DNA from: Bacteroidales bacterium
GTDB lineage: Bacteria; Bacteroidota; Bacteroidia; Bacteroidales; JAGOPY01
Length of the DNA stretch: 64,000 nucleotides
Direction: 5' to 3'
Assembly: GCA_023229505.1 (NCBI GenBank)
Contig: JALNZD010000008.1
Span: forward strand, 49,327-113,326
The position numbers and the translations under genes are program-made. This document shows positions 1-9,259 of the stretch, one piece after another (the first letter of the stretch is position 1; every line of letters starts with the position of its first letter). The notes below the pieces were generated by a model, which saw only the letters and a list, made by a program, of their open reading frames with translations, had not been told where the DNA came from and searched no databases.

Positions 1-2
1 CA

Positions 3-1577
3 ACTGACCGGTTTCTTATCCGTTATACATTATTGGAAGCACATTCTCCGACAAGGCTCCGCTTTAAACCATTTCTTGCTTTTAGAAATGTTCACCGGTT
101 GAGTAAGGCTAATATCAATGTTAATAACAAGTATGAGAAAGTACCGAACGGCATACGCATGAAGCTTTATACCGGCTATTCCCACCTGTATATGCAGTTT
201 TCCAAAGCTCCTGAGTACACCCATGTCCCCGACTGGAATTATAATATAGAATACCAGATGGAGATGGAAAGAGGGTATGAATACCAGGAGGATCTTTTCG
301 TTCCGGGCTTTTTTGAGGTCGATATCAAGAAAGGGGAGTCCGTTGTTTTTTGCGCCGGGACAACTGAAATCGAACCTTCAGCTATAAAACGTGCTTTCAA
401 CAGCGAGATCAACATTAGGATACCGCGTGACAGCTTCGAAAATTGCCTGATAAACTCTGCCCAGCAATTCATCGTGAAGAAAGGAAAGAGGACTGACGTC
501 ATTGCCGGTTTCCCATGGTTTGGCCGCTGGGGAAGGGATACCTTCATTGCTCTTCCCGGCCTTACGCTCATGCTGGGTGAAGAAAAGCTCTTCAGGGCCG
601 TTATCGACACCATGATACGGGATATGAAAGGGCCTTTATTCCCGAATTTCGGCATAAAAAATAAAAAAGCCTATAATTCAGCCGATGCTTCCCTATGGTT
701 TATATGGGCTTTGCAGCAGTATTCCAACCTTTATCATAACCGGCAGGAAGTCTGGAAAGTTTATGGCAGCAAGATAAGAAATGTCCTCCAAGGTTACCGG
801 TCCGGGACACCGGGCTATATCCACATGCAGGAAAATGGACTTATCTGGGCAGGTCAGCAAGGATTAGCCCTTACCTGGATGGATGCCATCGTGAATGGTA
901 AGCCGGTTACACCGCGATATGGATTGCCGGTTGAGATCAATGCGCTTTGGTACAATGCCATTCGTTTTGCTATAGAACTGGCTGAACATAATGGAGATAA
1001 GAAGTTTGTAAAAGAATGGGAGCTTATCGCTGATAAAATACCTGATGCATTTACGCAAACCTTTTGGATTGAAAAGGAAGGTTACCTGGCCGATTATGTT
1101 GACGGAGATTTCAGGAATGTCTCAGTAAGACCTAACCAGATTATTGCAACTTCACTCTCTTATTCACCACTCGATGAAGAAAAGCGCCGGAATGTGCTTG
1201 ATGTTGTTCAACAGGAGTTGCTAACCCCCCGGGGAATAAGGTCATTAGGGCCCAAAAATCCGCTGTATAAAGGGGTTTGTTTTGGCGATCAGAAAAGCCG
1301 TGACGAAGCATACCACCAGGGAACAGCCTGGCCATGGCTTTTAGGCCATTTTGTGGAAGGATATTTAAAAATTTATGGTAAACCGGGCGTTCCATTCGTT
1401 AAATCGCTTTACCAGGGATTCGAAGCGGTTATGACGGAACACGGGATTGGAACGATTTCAGAAATTTATGACGGCGACCCGCCACACATTGCCCGGGGAG
1501 CTGTTTCCCAGGCATGGAGCGTGGCTGAATTGCTACGGATTCATGATATGATTGGGAAGTATGAAAAAATGAAATGA
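3..1577 (+). CDS. Amylo-alpha-1,6-glucosidase (glycogen debranching enzyme), 5' truncated by the window edge
   Basis: Hydrolyses alpha-1,6 branch points of glycogen in the cytoplasm. The reading frame is open from base 3, with no stop and no ATG before it, so the true start lies outside the window; the TTG at 33 is not a credible start. The 525 visible residues contain the GDE_C (GH133) hallmarks FPWFGRWGRDTFIALPGL, RSLGPKNPLYKG and YHQGTAWPWLLGHF in the expected order. Family members are usually about 640-660 residues, so roughly 120 N-terminal residues (the GDE_N part) are missing. The stop is followed 68 bp later by a GT4 glycosyltransferase and then GH57 and phosphorylase genes on the same strand, which fits a glycogen operon. 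Family identity is confident; the exact specificity (glucosidase alone versus glucanotransferase activity as well) cannot be told. Confidence 0.93.
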   Translation, partial: TDRFLIRYTLLEAHSPTRLRFKPFLAFRNVHRLSKANINVNNKYEKVPNGIRMKLYTGYSHLYMQFSKAPEYTHVPDWNYNIEYQMEMERGYEYQEDLFVPGFFEVDIKKGESVVFCAGTTEIEPSAIKRAFNSEINIRIPRDSFENCLINSAQQFIVKKGKRTDVIAGFPWFGRWGRDTFIALPGLTLMLGEEKLFRAVIDTMIRDMKGPLFPNFGIKNKKAYNSADASLWFIWALQQYSNLYHNRQEVWKVYGSKIRNVLQGYRSGTPGYIHMQENGLIWAGQQGLALTWMDAIVNGKPVTPRYGLPVEINALWYNAIRFAIELAEHNGDKKFVKEWELIADKIPDAFTQTFWIEKEGYLADYVDGDFRNVSVRPNQIIATSLSYSPLDEEKRRNVLDVVQQELLTPRGIRSLGPKNPLYKGVCFGDQKSRDEAYHQGTAWPWLLGHFVEGYLKIYGKPGVPFVKSLYQGFEAVMTEHGIGTISEIYDGDPPHIARGAVSQAWSVAELLRIHDMIGKYEKMK

Positions 1578-1586
1578 ACGCAGAGA

Positions 1587-1610
1587 GCATGGATGCATGG
1601 AAGCATGGAA
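1587..1610. repeat. 8-bp tandem repeat, 3 units (gcatggaw)
   Basis: Three consecutive octamers, gcatggat, gcatggaa and gcatggaa, lie in the 68-bp gap between the debranching enzyme and the GT4 gene. The array sits in the probable operon spacer and could vary in copy number. No coding role is visible. Confidence 0.75.
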
Positions 1611-1645
1611 GCGGGGAATTTTTAATTTGGAACAAGCAATAAAGC

Positions 1646-2926
1646 ATGAAAATATTAATGTTCGGGTGGGAATTCCCGCCACATATTTCGGGAGGATTGG
1701 GAACGGCATGTTTCGGCCTGACAAAAGGGCTGGCCAAGCATGATGTCGAGATCATTTTTGTGGTTCCCAAAGCTTATGGCGATGAAAGCCAGGAGGCGGT
1801 CAGGCTGGTCAATGCCAGTGATATCAACGTAAATATGAAGGAATCCCTTTATAAGGAATACTGGAAAAGGATAGAATATATGGAGATCGGCTCCAGTATT
1901 ATTCCTTATGTCAGCCCGGAAGAATTTGAGCGGATCCATTCACAGAAGGAACTTGAGAAGATTTCTCAGGATAGCAATGTTTTTGCCGACCGCTTTGAGT
2001 TCACAGGTACTTATGGCAAGAATCTGCTGGAAGAGGTTTCCCGGTATGCCCTTGTTGCATCGGCCCTGGCCATGTCAAAAGATTTTGACATCATCCATGC
2101 CCATGACTGGCTTACTTACCCGGCTGGTATTGCCGCTAAGTACGTCAGCGGAAAACCGCTTGTCATCCATGTTCATGCCACAGAATTTGATCGTTCAGGA
2201 GAAAATGTCAACCCACAGGTTTTCGATATCGAGAAAAAAGGCATGGAAGAGGCCGACAAGATCATTGCAGTGAGCAATTTCACGCGCAACATCATCATTG
2301 AAAAATACGGGATACCTGAAGATAAGGTTGTTACGGTGCATAACGCGGTCGAGCCTACTGAAAGAAAAGATGTGAATGGCAGTAAATATGTGCCGGAAAA
2401 GATCGTTACTTTCCTGGGAAGGATTACTTTCCAGAAAGGACCTGATTATTTTATAGAGGCCGCCCGGTTAGTGCTTGAAAGAGATGATAATATCCGGTTT
2501 GTTATGGCAGGTTCTGGTGACCTGATGGAAAAAATGATCCATCGCGTAGCTCAGCTGCGGATCGGGCATAAATTCCATTTCACCGGATTCCTGCAAGGGA
2601 CCAACGTCGACCGCATGCTGGCCATGTCCGATGTGTTTGTGATGCCATCGGTTTCCGAACCTTTTGGGATTGTCCCGCTTGAAGCCATGCGCTCCAATGT
2701 GCCGGTCGTCATTTCCAAGCAATCCGGCGTTTCAGAAGTGCTGAAACATGCCCTGAAAGTCGATTTCTGGGATGTTCATGGTATGGCCGATGCCATCTAT
2801 GGATTGACCCATTACGAAGGTCTTCCGAAGATGTTTTCAAAATACGGCAAAGATGAAGTGGAAAGCCTGAAATGGGAACATTCCGGTCTGAAAGTCAAGG
2901 AAGTTTATGTAGAAATGATTAAATGA
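1646..2926 (+). CDS. GT4-family glycosyltransferase, glycogen synthase-like
   Basis: A 426-residue GT-B fold glycosyltransferase. The N-terminus MKILMFGWEFPPHISGGLG is the sugar-acceptor glycine-rich loop typical of GT4/GT5 enzymes. The C-terminal half carries the EX7E retaining-enzyme motif in PSVSEPFGIVPLEAM and the sugar-nucleotide loop VTFLGRITFQKGPDYFIEA. There is no signal peptide, so it is cytoplasmic. Its position between a debranching enzyme and a GH57 enzyme suggests a role in alpha-glucan elongation. The window also contains a GT3 glycogen synthase domain, so this enzyme may make a different primer or linkage. It ends in an ATGA overlap with the next gene, implying translational coupling. 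The family is confident; donor (UDP-, ADP- or GDP-sugar) and product are not. Confidence 0.88.
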   Translation: MKILMFGWEFPPHISGGLGTACFGLTKGLAKHDVEIIFVVPKAYGDESQEAVRLVNASDINVNMKESLYKEYWKRIEYMEIGSSIIPYVSPEEFERIHSQKELEKISQDSNVFADRFEFTGTYGKNLLEEVSRYALVASALAMSKDFDIIHAHDWLTYPAGIAAKYVSGKPLVIHVHATEFDRSGENVNPQVFDIEKKGMEEADKIIAVSNFTRNIIIEKYGIPEDKVVTVHNAVEPTERKDVNGSKYVPEKIVTFLGRITFQKGPDYFIEAARLVLERDDNIRFVMAGSGDLMEKMIHRVAQLRIGHKFHFTGFLQGTNVDRMLAMSDVFVMPSVSEPFGIVPLEAMRSNVPVVISKQSGVSEVLKHALKVDFWDVHGMADAIYGLTHYEGLPKMFSKYGKDEVESLKWEHSGLKVKEVYVEMIK

Positions 2927-4185
2927 TAAACCAATCAAATTATCGTCAAATGCGTTCAATTTGCTTTTATTTCCAGGTTCACCAGCCAATGCGGTTAAGA
3001 ACATACCGGTTCTTTGATATAGGGGCCTACCATAATTATTATGATGATTACCAGAACAGGTTCATCATGCGCAGGATTGCCGACAAGTCGTATATCCCGA
3101 TGAACAAGCTGTTGATGGAGCTGATCAAAGAGTATGGCCCCGCATTTAAAGTGAGTTTCTCCATCTCAGGCGTAGCCCTCGACCAGATCAGGATGTATGC
3201 TCCCGATGTGTTAAAGAGCTTTCAGAGACTTGCGGCAACCGGTAACGTCGAATTCATTGCAGAAACATATTCGCACTCTCTAAGCTCACTCAGAAGTAAA
3301 ACTGAGTTTTTTGATCAGGTCAGCAAGCATAAAGCCATGATCCGGCATTATTTTAAGCAGGACCCAACTACTTTCAGGAATACCGAGTTGATCTATTCTG
3401 ACGGAATAGGGGCGATGGTGGCTGAAATGGGCTTCAAGACCCAGCTGACCGAAGGTGCAAAACATATTCTGGGTTGGAAAAGCCCAAATTTCATTTATTG
3501 TAATACCATCAACCCGAAATTAAAAGTTCTGCTGAAAAATTACCAGTTATCAGATGATATCGCATTCCGGTTTTCCGAAAGGGGATGGTCGGAATGGCCC
3601 TTGACAGCTGAAAAATTTGTTGATTGGCTGAATGCGTTCGAATCGAAACAGGAAGTTGTCAACCTGTTTATGGACTACGAAACTTTCGGGGAACACCAAT
3701 GGCGAGAAACCGGGATTTTTGACTTCATGCGTGCTCTGCCGGCAAGGGTATTCTCTCATTCCGATTTTTCCTTCAACACGCCGTCGCAGCTTTCGGAGAA
3801 ACTTCAACCTGTCTCGGCTATCCATGTGGAAGATCCGATTTCCTGGGCCGATGAGGAAAGGGACCTTACGGCCTGGCTTGGCAATGATCTGCAGGATGAT
3901 GCATTTGATAATCTCTATGCGTTGGAAGAAATGGTCAGAAACTCAGATGACCCGGAGATTCATAAAGACTGGGGTTTCCTGCAAGCCTCCGACCATTTCT
4001 ATTATATGTGCACCAAATGGTTCTCCGATGGAGATGTCCATAAATATTTCAATCCATACGGGTCGCCATATGAAGCCTATATCAATTACATGAATGTACT
4101 TTCTGATCTCCGGCAGCGCCTTGAACAAGGGTTAAAGCCCGGAGAGCATCCTAAAAAAAAACTTCGCGATCCTGACCTCTTCTAA
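2923..4185 (+). CDS. Glycoside hydrolase family 57 alpha-amylase-type enzyme
   Basis: A 420-residue GH57 (beta/alpha)7-barrel enzyme acting on alpha-1,4-glucans in the cytoplasm. Family motifs are visible in order: CFYFQVHQPMRL (motif 1), FIAETYSHSLSSL (motif 2), FRNTELIYSDGIG with the likely nucleophile Glu (motif 3), and LFMDYETFGEHQW with the likely acid/base Asp (motif 4). The first ATG overlaps the upstream stop by 4 bp. A second ATG at 2950, giving MRSICFYF, fits the usual GH57 N-terminus better, so the start is uncertain by nine residues. GH57 includes amylases, 4-alpha-glucanotransferases and branching enzymes. The conserved company of a debranching enzyme and a GT4 enzyme suggests a glycogen-remodelling role, but specificity cannot be read from sequence. 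The next gene starts 38 bp downstream. Confidence 0.9.
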   Translation: MINQSNYRQMRSICFYFQVHQPMRLRTYRFFDIGAYHNYYDDYQNRFIMRRIADKSYIPMNKLLMELIKEYGPAFKVSFSISGVALDQIRMYAPDVLKSFQRLAATGNVEFIAETYSHSLSSLRSKTEFFDQVSKHKAMIRHYFKQDPTTFRNTELIYSDGIGAMVAEMGFKTQLTEGAKHILGWKSPNFIYCNTINPKLKVLLKNYQLSDDIAFRFSERGWSEWPLTAEKFVDWLNAFESKQEVVNLFMDYETFGEHQWRETGIFDFMRALPARVFSHSDFSFNTPSQLSEKLQPVSAIHVEDPISWADEERDLTAWLGNDLQDDAFDNLYALEEMVRNSDDPEIHKDWGFLQASDHFYYMCTKWFSDGDVHKYFNPYGSPYEAYINYMNVLSDLRQRLEQGLKPGEHPKKKLRDPDLF

Positions 4186-4223
4186 AATAAATCAAATAAG
4201 TCCGTTTATTTTATTAATTACTC

Positions 4224-7200
4224 ATGGAAAAACCCGTTAGCCTCAAGCCCGACTTTGTATTCGAAGTGAGTTGGGAAGTCTGCAATAAAGTTGGTGGAAT
4301 TCATACAGTTATAAGCACAAAGGCGCCATTTATGTGCAAGGAATATGGCGAAAACTATATTTTACTGGGGCCGGACGTCTGGAAGGAAACCCGGGAAAAT
4401 CCCGAGTTCACTGAAGATGTCAACCTTTTCAAAATCTGGAAAGAAAAGGCACTCACCGATGGCCTGAATATCCGGATCGGGCGTTGGAATATTCCTGGAC
4501 GCCCTGTAATTATCCTGGTTGATTTCACGACCTTTTTTCCCCGAAAAAATGAAATTTTCGCTGAATTCTGGGAAGAATACCAGTTAGACTCTATTTCGGG
4601 GGAGTGGGATTATATTGAGCCCGTGATGTTTGGATATGGCGCTGCAAAGGTAATTGAGAATTTTTACGAATATCATTTTACGGCACGGGAAAGGATCATC
4701 GCTCATTTTCATGAGTGGCTGACAGGTGCCGGGATCCTTTACCTGGAAAAGTATATGCCTCAGGCAGGCACAGTGTTTACGACACATGCAACGATACTGG
4801 GCCGGTCAATTGCCAGCAACGGTAAAATGCTTTACGATCATATGGAAAAGCTGGACGCCGCAGCGCTTGCCCGGTCCTATAATATAACTTCCAAATATTC
4901 TCTTGAGAAATGCTCGGCAGAGGTTTCAGACTGCTTTGCAACAGTTTCTGAAATCACGGCCAGGGAATGTAAATATTTACTCCAAAAAGAACCTGACCAG
5001 ATTACCCTTAACGGGTTTGATCCATCCATTGTTGCAGTGCCTGAACAAATGCAGGAAAAAAGAACCAAGGCACGCAATCTTTTATTTCAGGTCACCGGAT
5101 CATTACTGGGATACGCTGTCCCGGACGATTCAATATTGCTCCTGAACAGTGGCAGATATGAATTCAGGAATAAAGGTATCGACTTGTTCATTGACAGCCT
5201 GGGGGAACTCAATAAGATAGCTGGGAAACCAATCCTGGCCTTCATTATGGTTCCCGGAAACATTGCCGGTTCAAACAAGGAATTACTTGACCGCTTGCAG
5301 GGCTATTCAGGGAATGAACCACTATCTCATAAATACCTTACACATTCTATATACCATGAGGAATATGACCCGGTGCTCATACGGATCAAGGAAGCCGGTC
5401 TGAAAAACGAACCCGGTGACAGGGTCAGGATCGTTTTCACTCCTGCATACCTGAATGGTCATGATGGTATTTTCAACCTGCCTTATTATGAACTTCTTCC
5501 CGGATTTGATCTGACAGTTTTCCCTTCTTATTATGAACCCTGGGGTTATACACCCCTGGAAAGTGCTGCTTTTGGGATCCCGACCATTACAACAAGTCTT
5601 GCAGGTTTTGGATTATGGGTACAGTCTCTTCGTAAAAAAAATGACGGAGCTATCAAGGTTATCGATAGGAATGATAACAATGTTGCGGAAGTTTTATCCG
5701 AGATGACCGGTTTTATCCAGGCTTTCACCCTTAAGAACGTCAAGGAAATAAAACAACTGCGCCTGTTAGCCGCTGAACTGACGAGAACTGCCTCATGGCA
5801 GGAGTTTTTCGGGTATTACAGGAAAGCATATTCCTTTGCACTTAATAAATCGGATGAAAGATTTGAATTATTTCGTGACAAAAGGCAGCATCAGGCATAT
5901 TTCCTAAAAGACATTCCAGTCGAGCAAAAGCCCATCTGGAACAGGGTTGTCGTTGAACCTTCCATTCCCCAGAAACTTGAAAAGCTTGCCATCCTTGCCC
6001 AAAATTTATGGTGGACCTGGAACTATGAGGCTGAAGAGCTATATGAGCAAATTGACCCGGAGCTATGGCGGCAATCGGGAAGGAATCCCCGTATCCTGGC
6101 TGAATTGTTGAATATCAATAGGCTGAAAACGCTTGAAAAGGACGCTGACTTCATTCTTAAGATTGATGCGGTTTACAAAAAGTTCGAAAATTACATGGCT
6201 GAAGCTAAAAATAAGCCCCAGGAAAAGATTGCCTACTTCAGCATGGAGTTTGGGCTGTATGATAATATAAAGACATATTCCGGCGGATTAGGGATCCTTG
6301 CGGGAGATTACCTTAAAGAAGCCAGCGATTCGAACAAAAATCTGATCGGGGTTGGGCTACTATACCGCTATGGCTATTTCCAGCAAAGCATTTCCCTTTT
6401 TGGCGACCAAATTGCCGAATACAACCGGCAAAAGTTTTCACACCTGCCGCTGACCCGTATTATAAATAGCAAAGGTGAACTGATGAAGGTCAGTATGGCC
6501 TTGCCGGGAAGGAACCTTTATGCCCAGGTATGGGAGGCCAATGTGGGAAGGATCAAGCTGTACCTGCTCGATACCGATATTTCAGACAATTCCCTTACCG
6601 ACAGGGCCGTCACCCATCATCTCTATGGGGGCGACCAGGAAAACCGGTTTAAGCAGGAGTTACTCCTGGGCGTTGGGGGTATCCGGTTAATGAAGGAGCT
6701 TGGCATAGAAGCAGATGTTTATCACTGTAACGAAGGTCATGCTGCTTTTCTAAGCCTTGAAAGGTTAAGGATACTGGTCCAGGAACATGGACTAACCTTT
6801 CACCAGGCCATTGAGGTCGTCAGATCCTCTTCGCTTTTTACCACGCATACACCGGTACCGGCAGGCCATGACTCGTTTGACGAGGACCTGATGAGAACTT
6901 ATATTTCACATTATCCTGAACGGCTGAACATTACCTGGCAGGAATTCATGAACCTGGGAAAATTCCGGGAAAACGATCCCACAGAAAAATTTTCCATGAG
7001 CGTGCTGGCCGTAAAAATGTCGCAGGAGGTCAATGGCGTGAGTAAAATTCATGGACGTGTATCGAATGAAATGTTCCAGGGGCTTTTCGAAGGGTATTAT
7101 CCTTATGAATTGCATATCGGGTATGTAACCAACGGGGTTCACCACCCTACCTGGACCGGCAGCCATTGGATCGACCTTTATAAAAAACATTTCGGAGAGG

Positions 7201-8462
7201 AGTACCTTACCCATCAGTCTGACGTCAAATATTGGGAAAAGATAAGGAATGTGCCCGACAAGGAGATATGGACTCTGCGCAACTATTACCGGAAAGACCT
7301 GATCAATTATCTCCGTGAAAAGCTGACTGATGAACTTACCCGCCGGCAGGAGAACCCGAAAGTCAAGCTGAAAATGATTGACTCGCTCGATGAGAATGCC
7401 CTGACCATTTGTTTTGCACGTCGTTTTGCTACTTACAAGAGGGCTCATCTACTTTTCAGTAATCTTGAAAGATTATCTGCTATCCTTAAGAACAAAAACC
7501 TGCCGGTACAGATTATTTATGCAGGTAAAGCACACCCGGCCGATAAGTCAGGACAAGATCTGATCAAGAAGATCATTGAGATTTCTAAAAGTCCGGATTT
7601 TCTTGGTAAAATATTTTTTATTGAAAATTATGATATTGAACTGGCTAAGAGACTGGTACGTGGTGTAGATGTCTGGTTGAACACGCCTACCCGGCTTCAG
7701 GAAGCTTCAGGGACAAGTGGCGAGAAAGCAGTAATGAACGGTGTGCTGAATCTCAGTGTGCTCGATGGCTGGTGGGCGGAGGGTTACAGGCCCAATGCCG
7801 GCTGGGCACTGCGTGAAGCAATGACGTATGCCAATCAGCAATTCCAGGATGAACTGGATTCTGAGACCATTTACGGCCTGCTGGAAGAAGAGATCATTCC
7901 TTTGTTTTATAACCGCAGTAAAGGTCTTCCCGTGAAATGGATCGCCTTTATCAAGAATTGTATTGCTGAAGTGGCTCCTCATTATACTATGAAAAGGATG
8001 CTGGATGATTACCAGGACAGATTTTACAATAAACTGATCGAACGTTCCCGGCTCGTAATGAAAGATGATTTTCAGGTTGCCCGTGAGATTGAAGCCTGGA
8101 AATCAAAGATCCGTGCCGGATGGCACCATCTGGAAGTTAAAAGGATTGCCGTCCCCGATCCGGCACGCAGAGCCATGGCCCTTGGAGATGATTTTGTGGC
8201 TGAAATCGAACTAAAACTGAACGGGATCAAAGCTGAAGATCTTGGGATAGATATCCTTTTCGGACACAAAGAGAAGGATACCGTTAAAAAGATCATGCAT
8301 AAGGAAGAAATGAAATTGGTTGAATCGGCGCCAGGAATGGCGAAGTTTACCTGTAAAATATCCATGGAGAAAGTGGGAGTTTACCATTATGCGTTCAGAC
8401 TTTACCCAAAGAATAAATGGCTGGCGCATCGCCTGGATTTTAACCTGATCAAATGGATATGA
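4224..8462 (+). CDS. Bifunctional GT3 glycogen synthase / GT35 alpha-glucan phosphorylase fusion
   Basis: A 1412-residue cytoplasmic fusion. Residues 1 to about 560 are a eukaryote-type (GT3, UDP-glucose) glycogen synthase: FEVSWEVCNKVGGIHTVIS at 13-31 is the GT3 signature, and FPSYYEPWGYTPLESA places the two catalytic-site glutamates at E438 and E446, eight residues apart as in yeast Gsy2. From about 580 a DUF3417 domain begins (QNLWWTWNYEAEELY). The phosphorylase proper starts near 668 (IAYFSMEFGLYDN), and the pyridoxal-phosphate lysine is K1168 in EASGTSGEKAVMNG. The C-terminal 100 residues form the usual beta-rich tail of short-type maltodextrin phosphorylases. One chain therefore carries both the polymerising and the phosphorolytic activity. 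I saw no frameshift, and both halves keep their key residues. Similar long fusions are, to my recollection, annotated in other Bacteroidota, so this is probably lineage-wide. Confidence 0.93.
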   Translation: MEKPVSLKPDFVFEVSWEVCNKVGGIHTVISTKAPFMCKEYGENYILLGPDVWKETRENPEFTEDVNLFKIWKEKALTDGLNIRIGRWNIPGRPVIILVDFTTFFPRKNEIFAEFWEEYQLDSISGEWDYIEPVMFGYGAAKVIENFYEYHFTARERIIAHFHEWLTGAGILYLEKYMPQAGTVFTTHATILGRSIASNGKMLYDHMEKLDAAALARSYNITSKYSLEKCSAEVSDCFATVSEITARECKYLLQKEPDQITLNGFDPSIVAVPEQMQEKRTKARNLLFQVTGSLLGYAVPDDSILLLNSGRYEFRNKGIDLFIDSLGELNKIAGKPILAFIMVPGNIAGSNKELLDRLQGYSGNEPLSHKYLTHSIYHEEYDPVLIRIKEAGLKNEPGDRVRIVFTPAYLNGHDGIFNLPYYELLPGFDLTVFPSYYEPWGYTPLESAAFGIPTITTSLAGFGLWVQSLRKKNDGAIKVIDRNDNNVAEVLSEMTGFIQAFTLKNVKEIKQLRLLAAELTRTASWQEFFGYYRKAYSFALNKSDERFELFRDKRQHQAYFLKDIPVEQKPIWNRVVVEPSIPQKLEKLAILAQNLWWTWNYEAEELYEQIDPELWRQSGRNPRILAELLNINRLKTLEKDADFILKIDAVYKKFENYMAEAKNKPQEKIAYFSMEFGLYDNIKTYSGGLGILAGDYLKEASDSNKNLIGVGLLYRYGYFQQSISLFGDQIAEYNRQKFSHLPLTRIINSKGELMKVSMALPGRNLYAQVWEANVGRIKLYLLDTDISDNSLTDRAVTHHLYGGDQENRFKQELLLGVGGIRLMKELGIEADVYHCNEGHAAFLSLERLRILVQEHGLTFHQAIEVVRSSSLFTTHTPVPAGHDSFDEDLMRTYISHYPERLNITWQEFMNLGKFRENDPTEKFSMSVLAVKMSQEVNGVSKIHGRVSNEMFQGLFEGYYPYELHIGYVTNGVHHPTWTGSHWIDLYKKHFGEEYLTHQSDVKYWEKIRNVPDKEIWTLRNYYRKDLINYLREKLTDELTRRQENPKVKLKMIDSLDENALTICFARRFATYKRAHLLFSNLERLSAILKNKNLPVQIIYAGKAHPADKSGQDLIKKIIEISKSPDFLGKIFFIENYDIELAKRLVRGVDVWLNTPTRLQEASGTSGEKAVMNGVLNLSVLDGWWAEGYRPNAGWALREAMTYANQQFQDELDSETIYGLLEEEIIPLFYNRSKGLPVKWIAFIKNCIAEVAPHYTMKRMLDDYQDRFYNKLIERSRLVMKDDFQVAREIEAWKSKIRAGWHHLEVKRIAVPDPARRAMALGDDFVAEIELKLNGIKAEDLGIDILFGHKEKDTVKKIMHKEEMKLVESAPGMAKFTCKISMEKVGVYHYAFRLYPKNKWLAHRLDFNLIKWI

Positions 8463-8468
8463 TCCTTA

Positions 8469-8497
8469 TTGTATTAAGCACATTATTAGTAAATTTG
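8469..8497 (+). promoter_or_regulatory. Bacteroidota-type promoter for fabG
   Basis: A TTG at 8469-8471 is followed after 18 bp by TAAATTTG at 8490-8497, matching the TTTG/TAnnTTTG consensus of Bacteroidota primary-sigma promoters. The -7 box ends 14 bp before the fabG ATG, giving a very short leader. It implies fabG is not only read from the glycogen operon. Confidence 0.45.
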
Positions 8498-8511
8498 ATA
8501 AAAAAAGATAT

Positions 8512-9255
8512 ATGCTGTTAAAAGATAAAACCGCCCTTATCACAGGAGCCGCCCGTGGAATCGGACGGGCGATCGCCTTGCAGTTCGCCGCTGAAGGTGC
8601 CGATATTGCTTTTACTGACCTGAAGGTCGATGAAAATATGGAAAGCCTTGAAAGAGAGATCGAATTACTTGGAAGAAAAGGAAAAGGCTATGCATCTGAC
8701 GCAAGCGATTTCCTGAGTGCTGAAACCGTGGTCGACCAGATCGCACAGGACTTTGGCAGGATCGATATCCTGGTGAACAATGCCGGCATTACCCGTGATA
8801 ATCTCCTGATGCGTATGACAGAAGCTGATTGGGACCTGGTCATAAAAGTAAACCTGAAATCAGTTTTCAGCATGACCAGGGCCATCCAGAAACATATGCT
8901 GAAGCAACGTTTTGGCTCTATCATCAACATGAGCTCGGTGGTTGGTCTGAACGGAAATGCCGGCCAGTCAAATTATTCGGCATCCAAGGCCGGCCTGATC
9001 GGTTTTACCAAGTCAATAGCACAGGAGTTAGGGTCCCGCAATATCCGCTGTAATGCGATCGCTCCGGGCTTTATCGAGACTGAAATGACGGCCCGGCTTC
9101 CCCAGGAAGCAAGGGAGGCCTGGATCAAGGAGATACCACTCAAAAGAGGCGGCAAACCTGAAGATGTTGCCCATATGGCCTTATTCCTGGCTTCGGATCT
9201 GTCGGATTACGTGACCGGTCAGGTGATCAGTGTTTGTGGAGGAATGAATACCTGA
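8512..9255 (+). CDS. fabG: 3-oxoacyl-[acyl-carrier-protein] reductase
   Basis: A 247-residue classical short-chain dehydrogenase that reduces beta-ketoacyl-ACP with NADPH in the fatty-acid elongation cycle. The cofactor motif TGAARGIG is at 11-18, NNAG at 89-92, and the catalytic Ser-Tyr-Lys set is S142, Y155 and K159 (S-x12-Y-x3-K), all canonical. Length and the C-terminal VTGQVISVCGGMNT match FabG (usually 244-248 residues). Bacteroidota genomes often hold several FabG paralogues and this one is not beside acpP or fabF, so a role with another acyl or sugar substrate is possible. The next gene starts 4 bp after the stop, so the two are probably co-transcribed. Confidence 0.88.
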   Translation: MLLKDKTALITGAARGIGRAIALQFAAEGADIAFTDLKVDENMESLEREIELLGRKGKGYASDASDFLSAETVVDQIAQDFGRIDILVNNAGITRDNLLMRMTEADWDLVIKVNLKSVFSMTRAIQKHMLKQRFGSIINMSSVVGLNGNAGQSNYSASKAGLIGFTKSIAQELGSRNIRCNAIAPGFIETEMTARLPQEAREAWIKEIPLKRGGKPEDVAHMALFLASDLSDYVTGQVISVCGGMNT

Positions 9256-9259
9256 TTTG

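Noticed and set aside
6906..7448. A 180-residue minus-strand ORF
   Set aside because: It is antisense to the phosphorylase domain, has no recognisable motif and no promoter.
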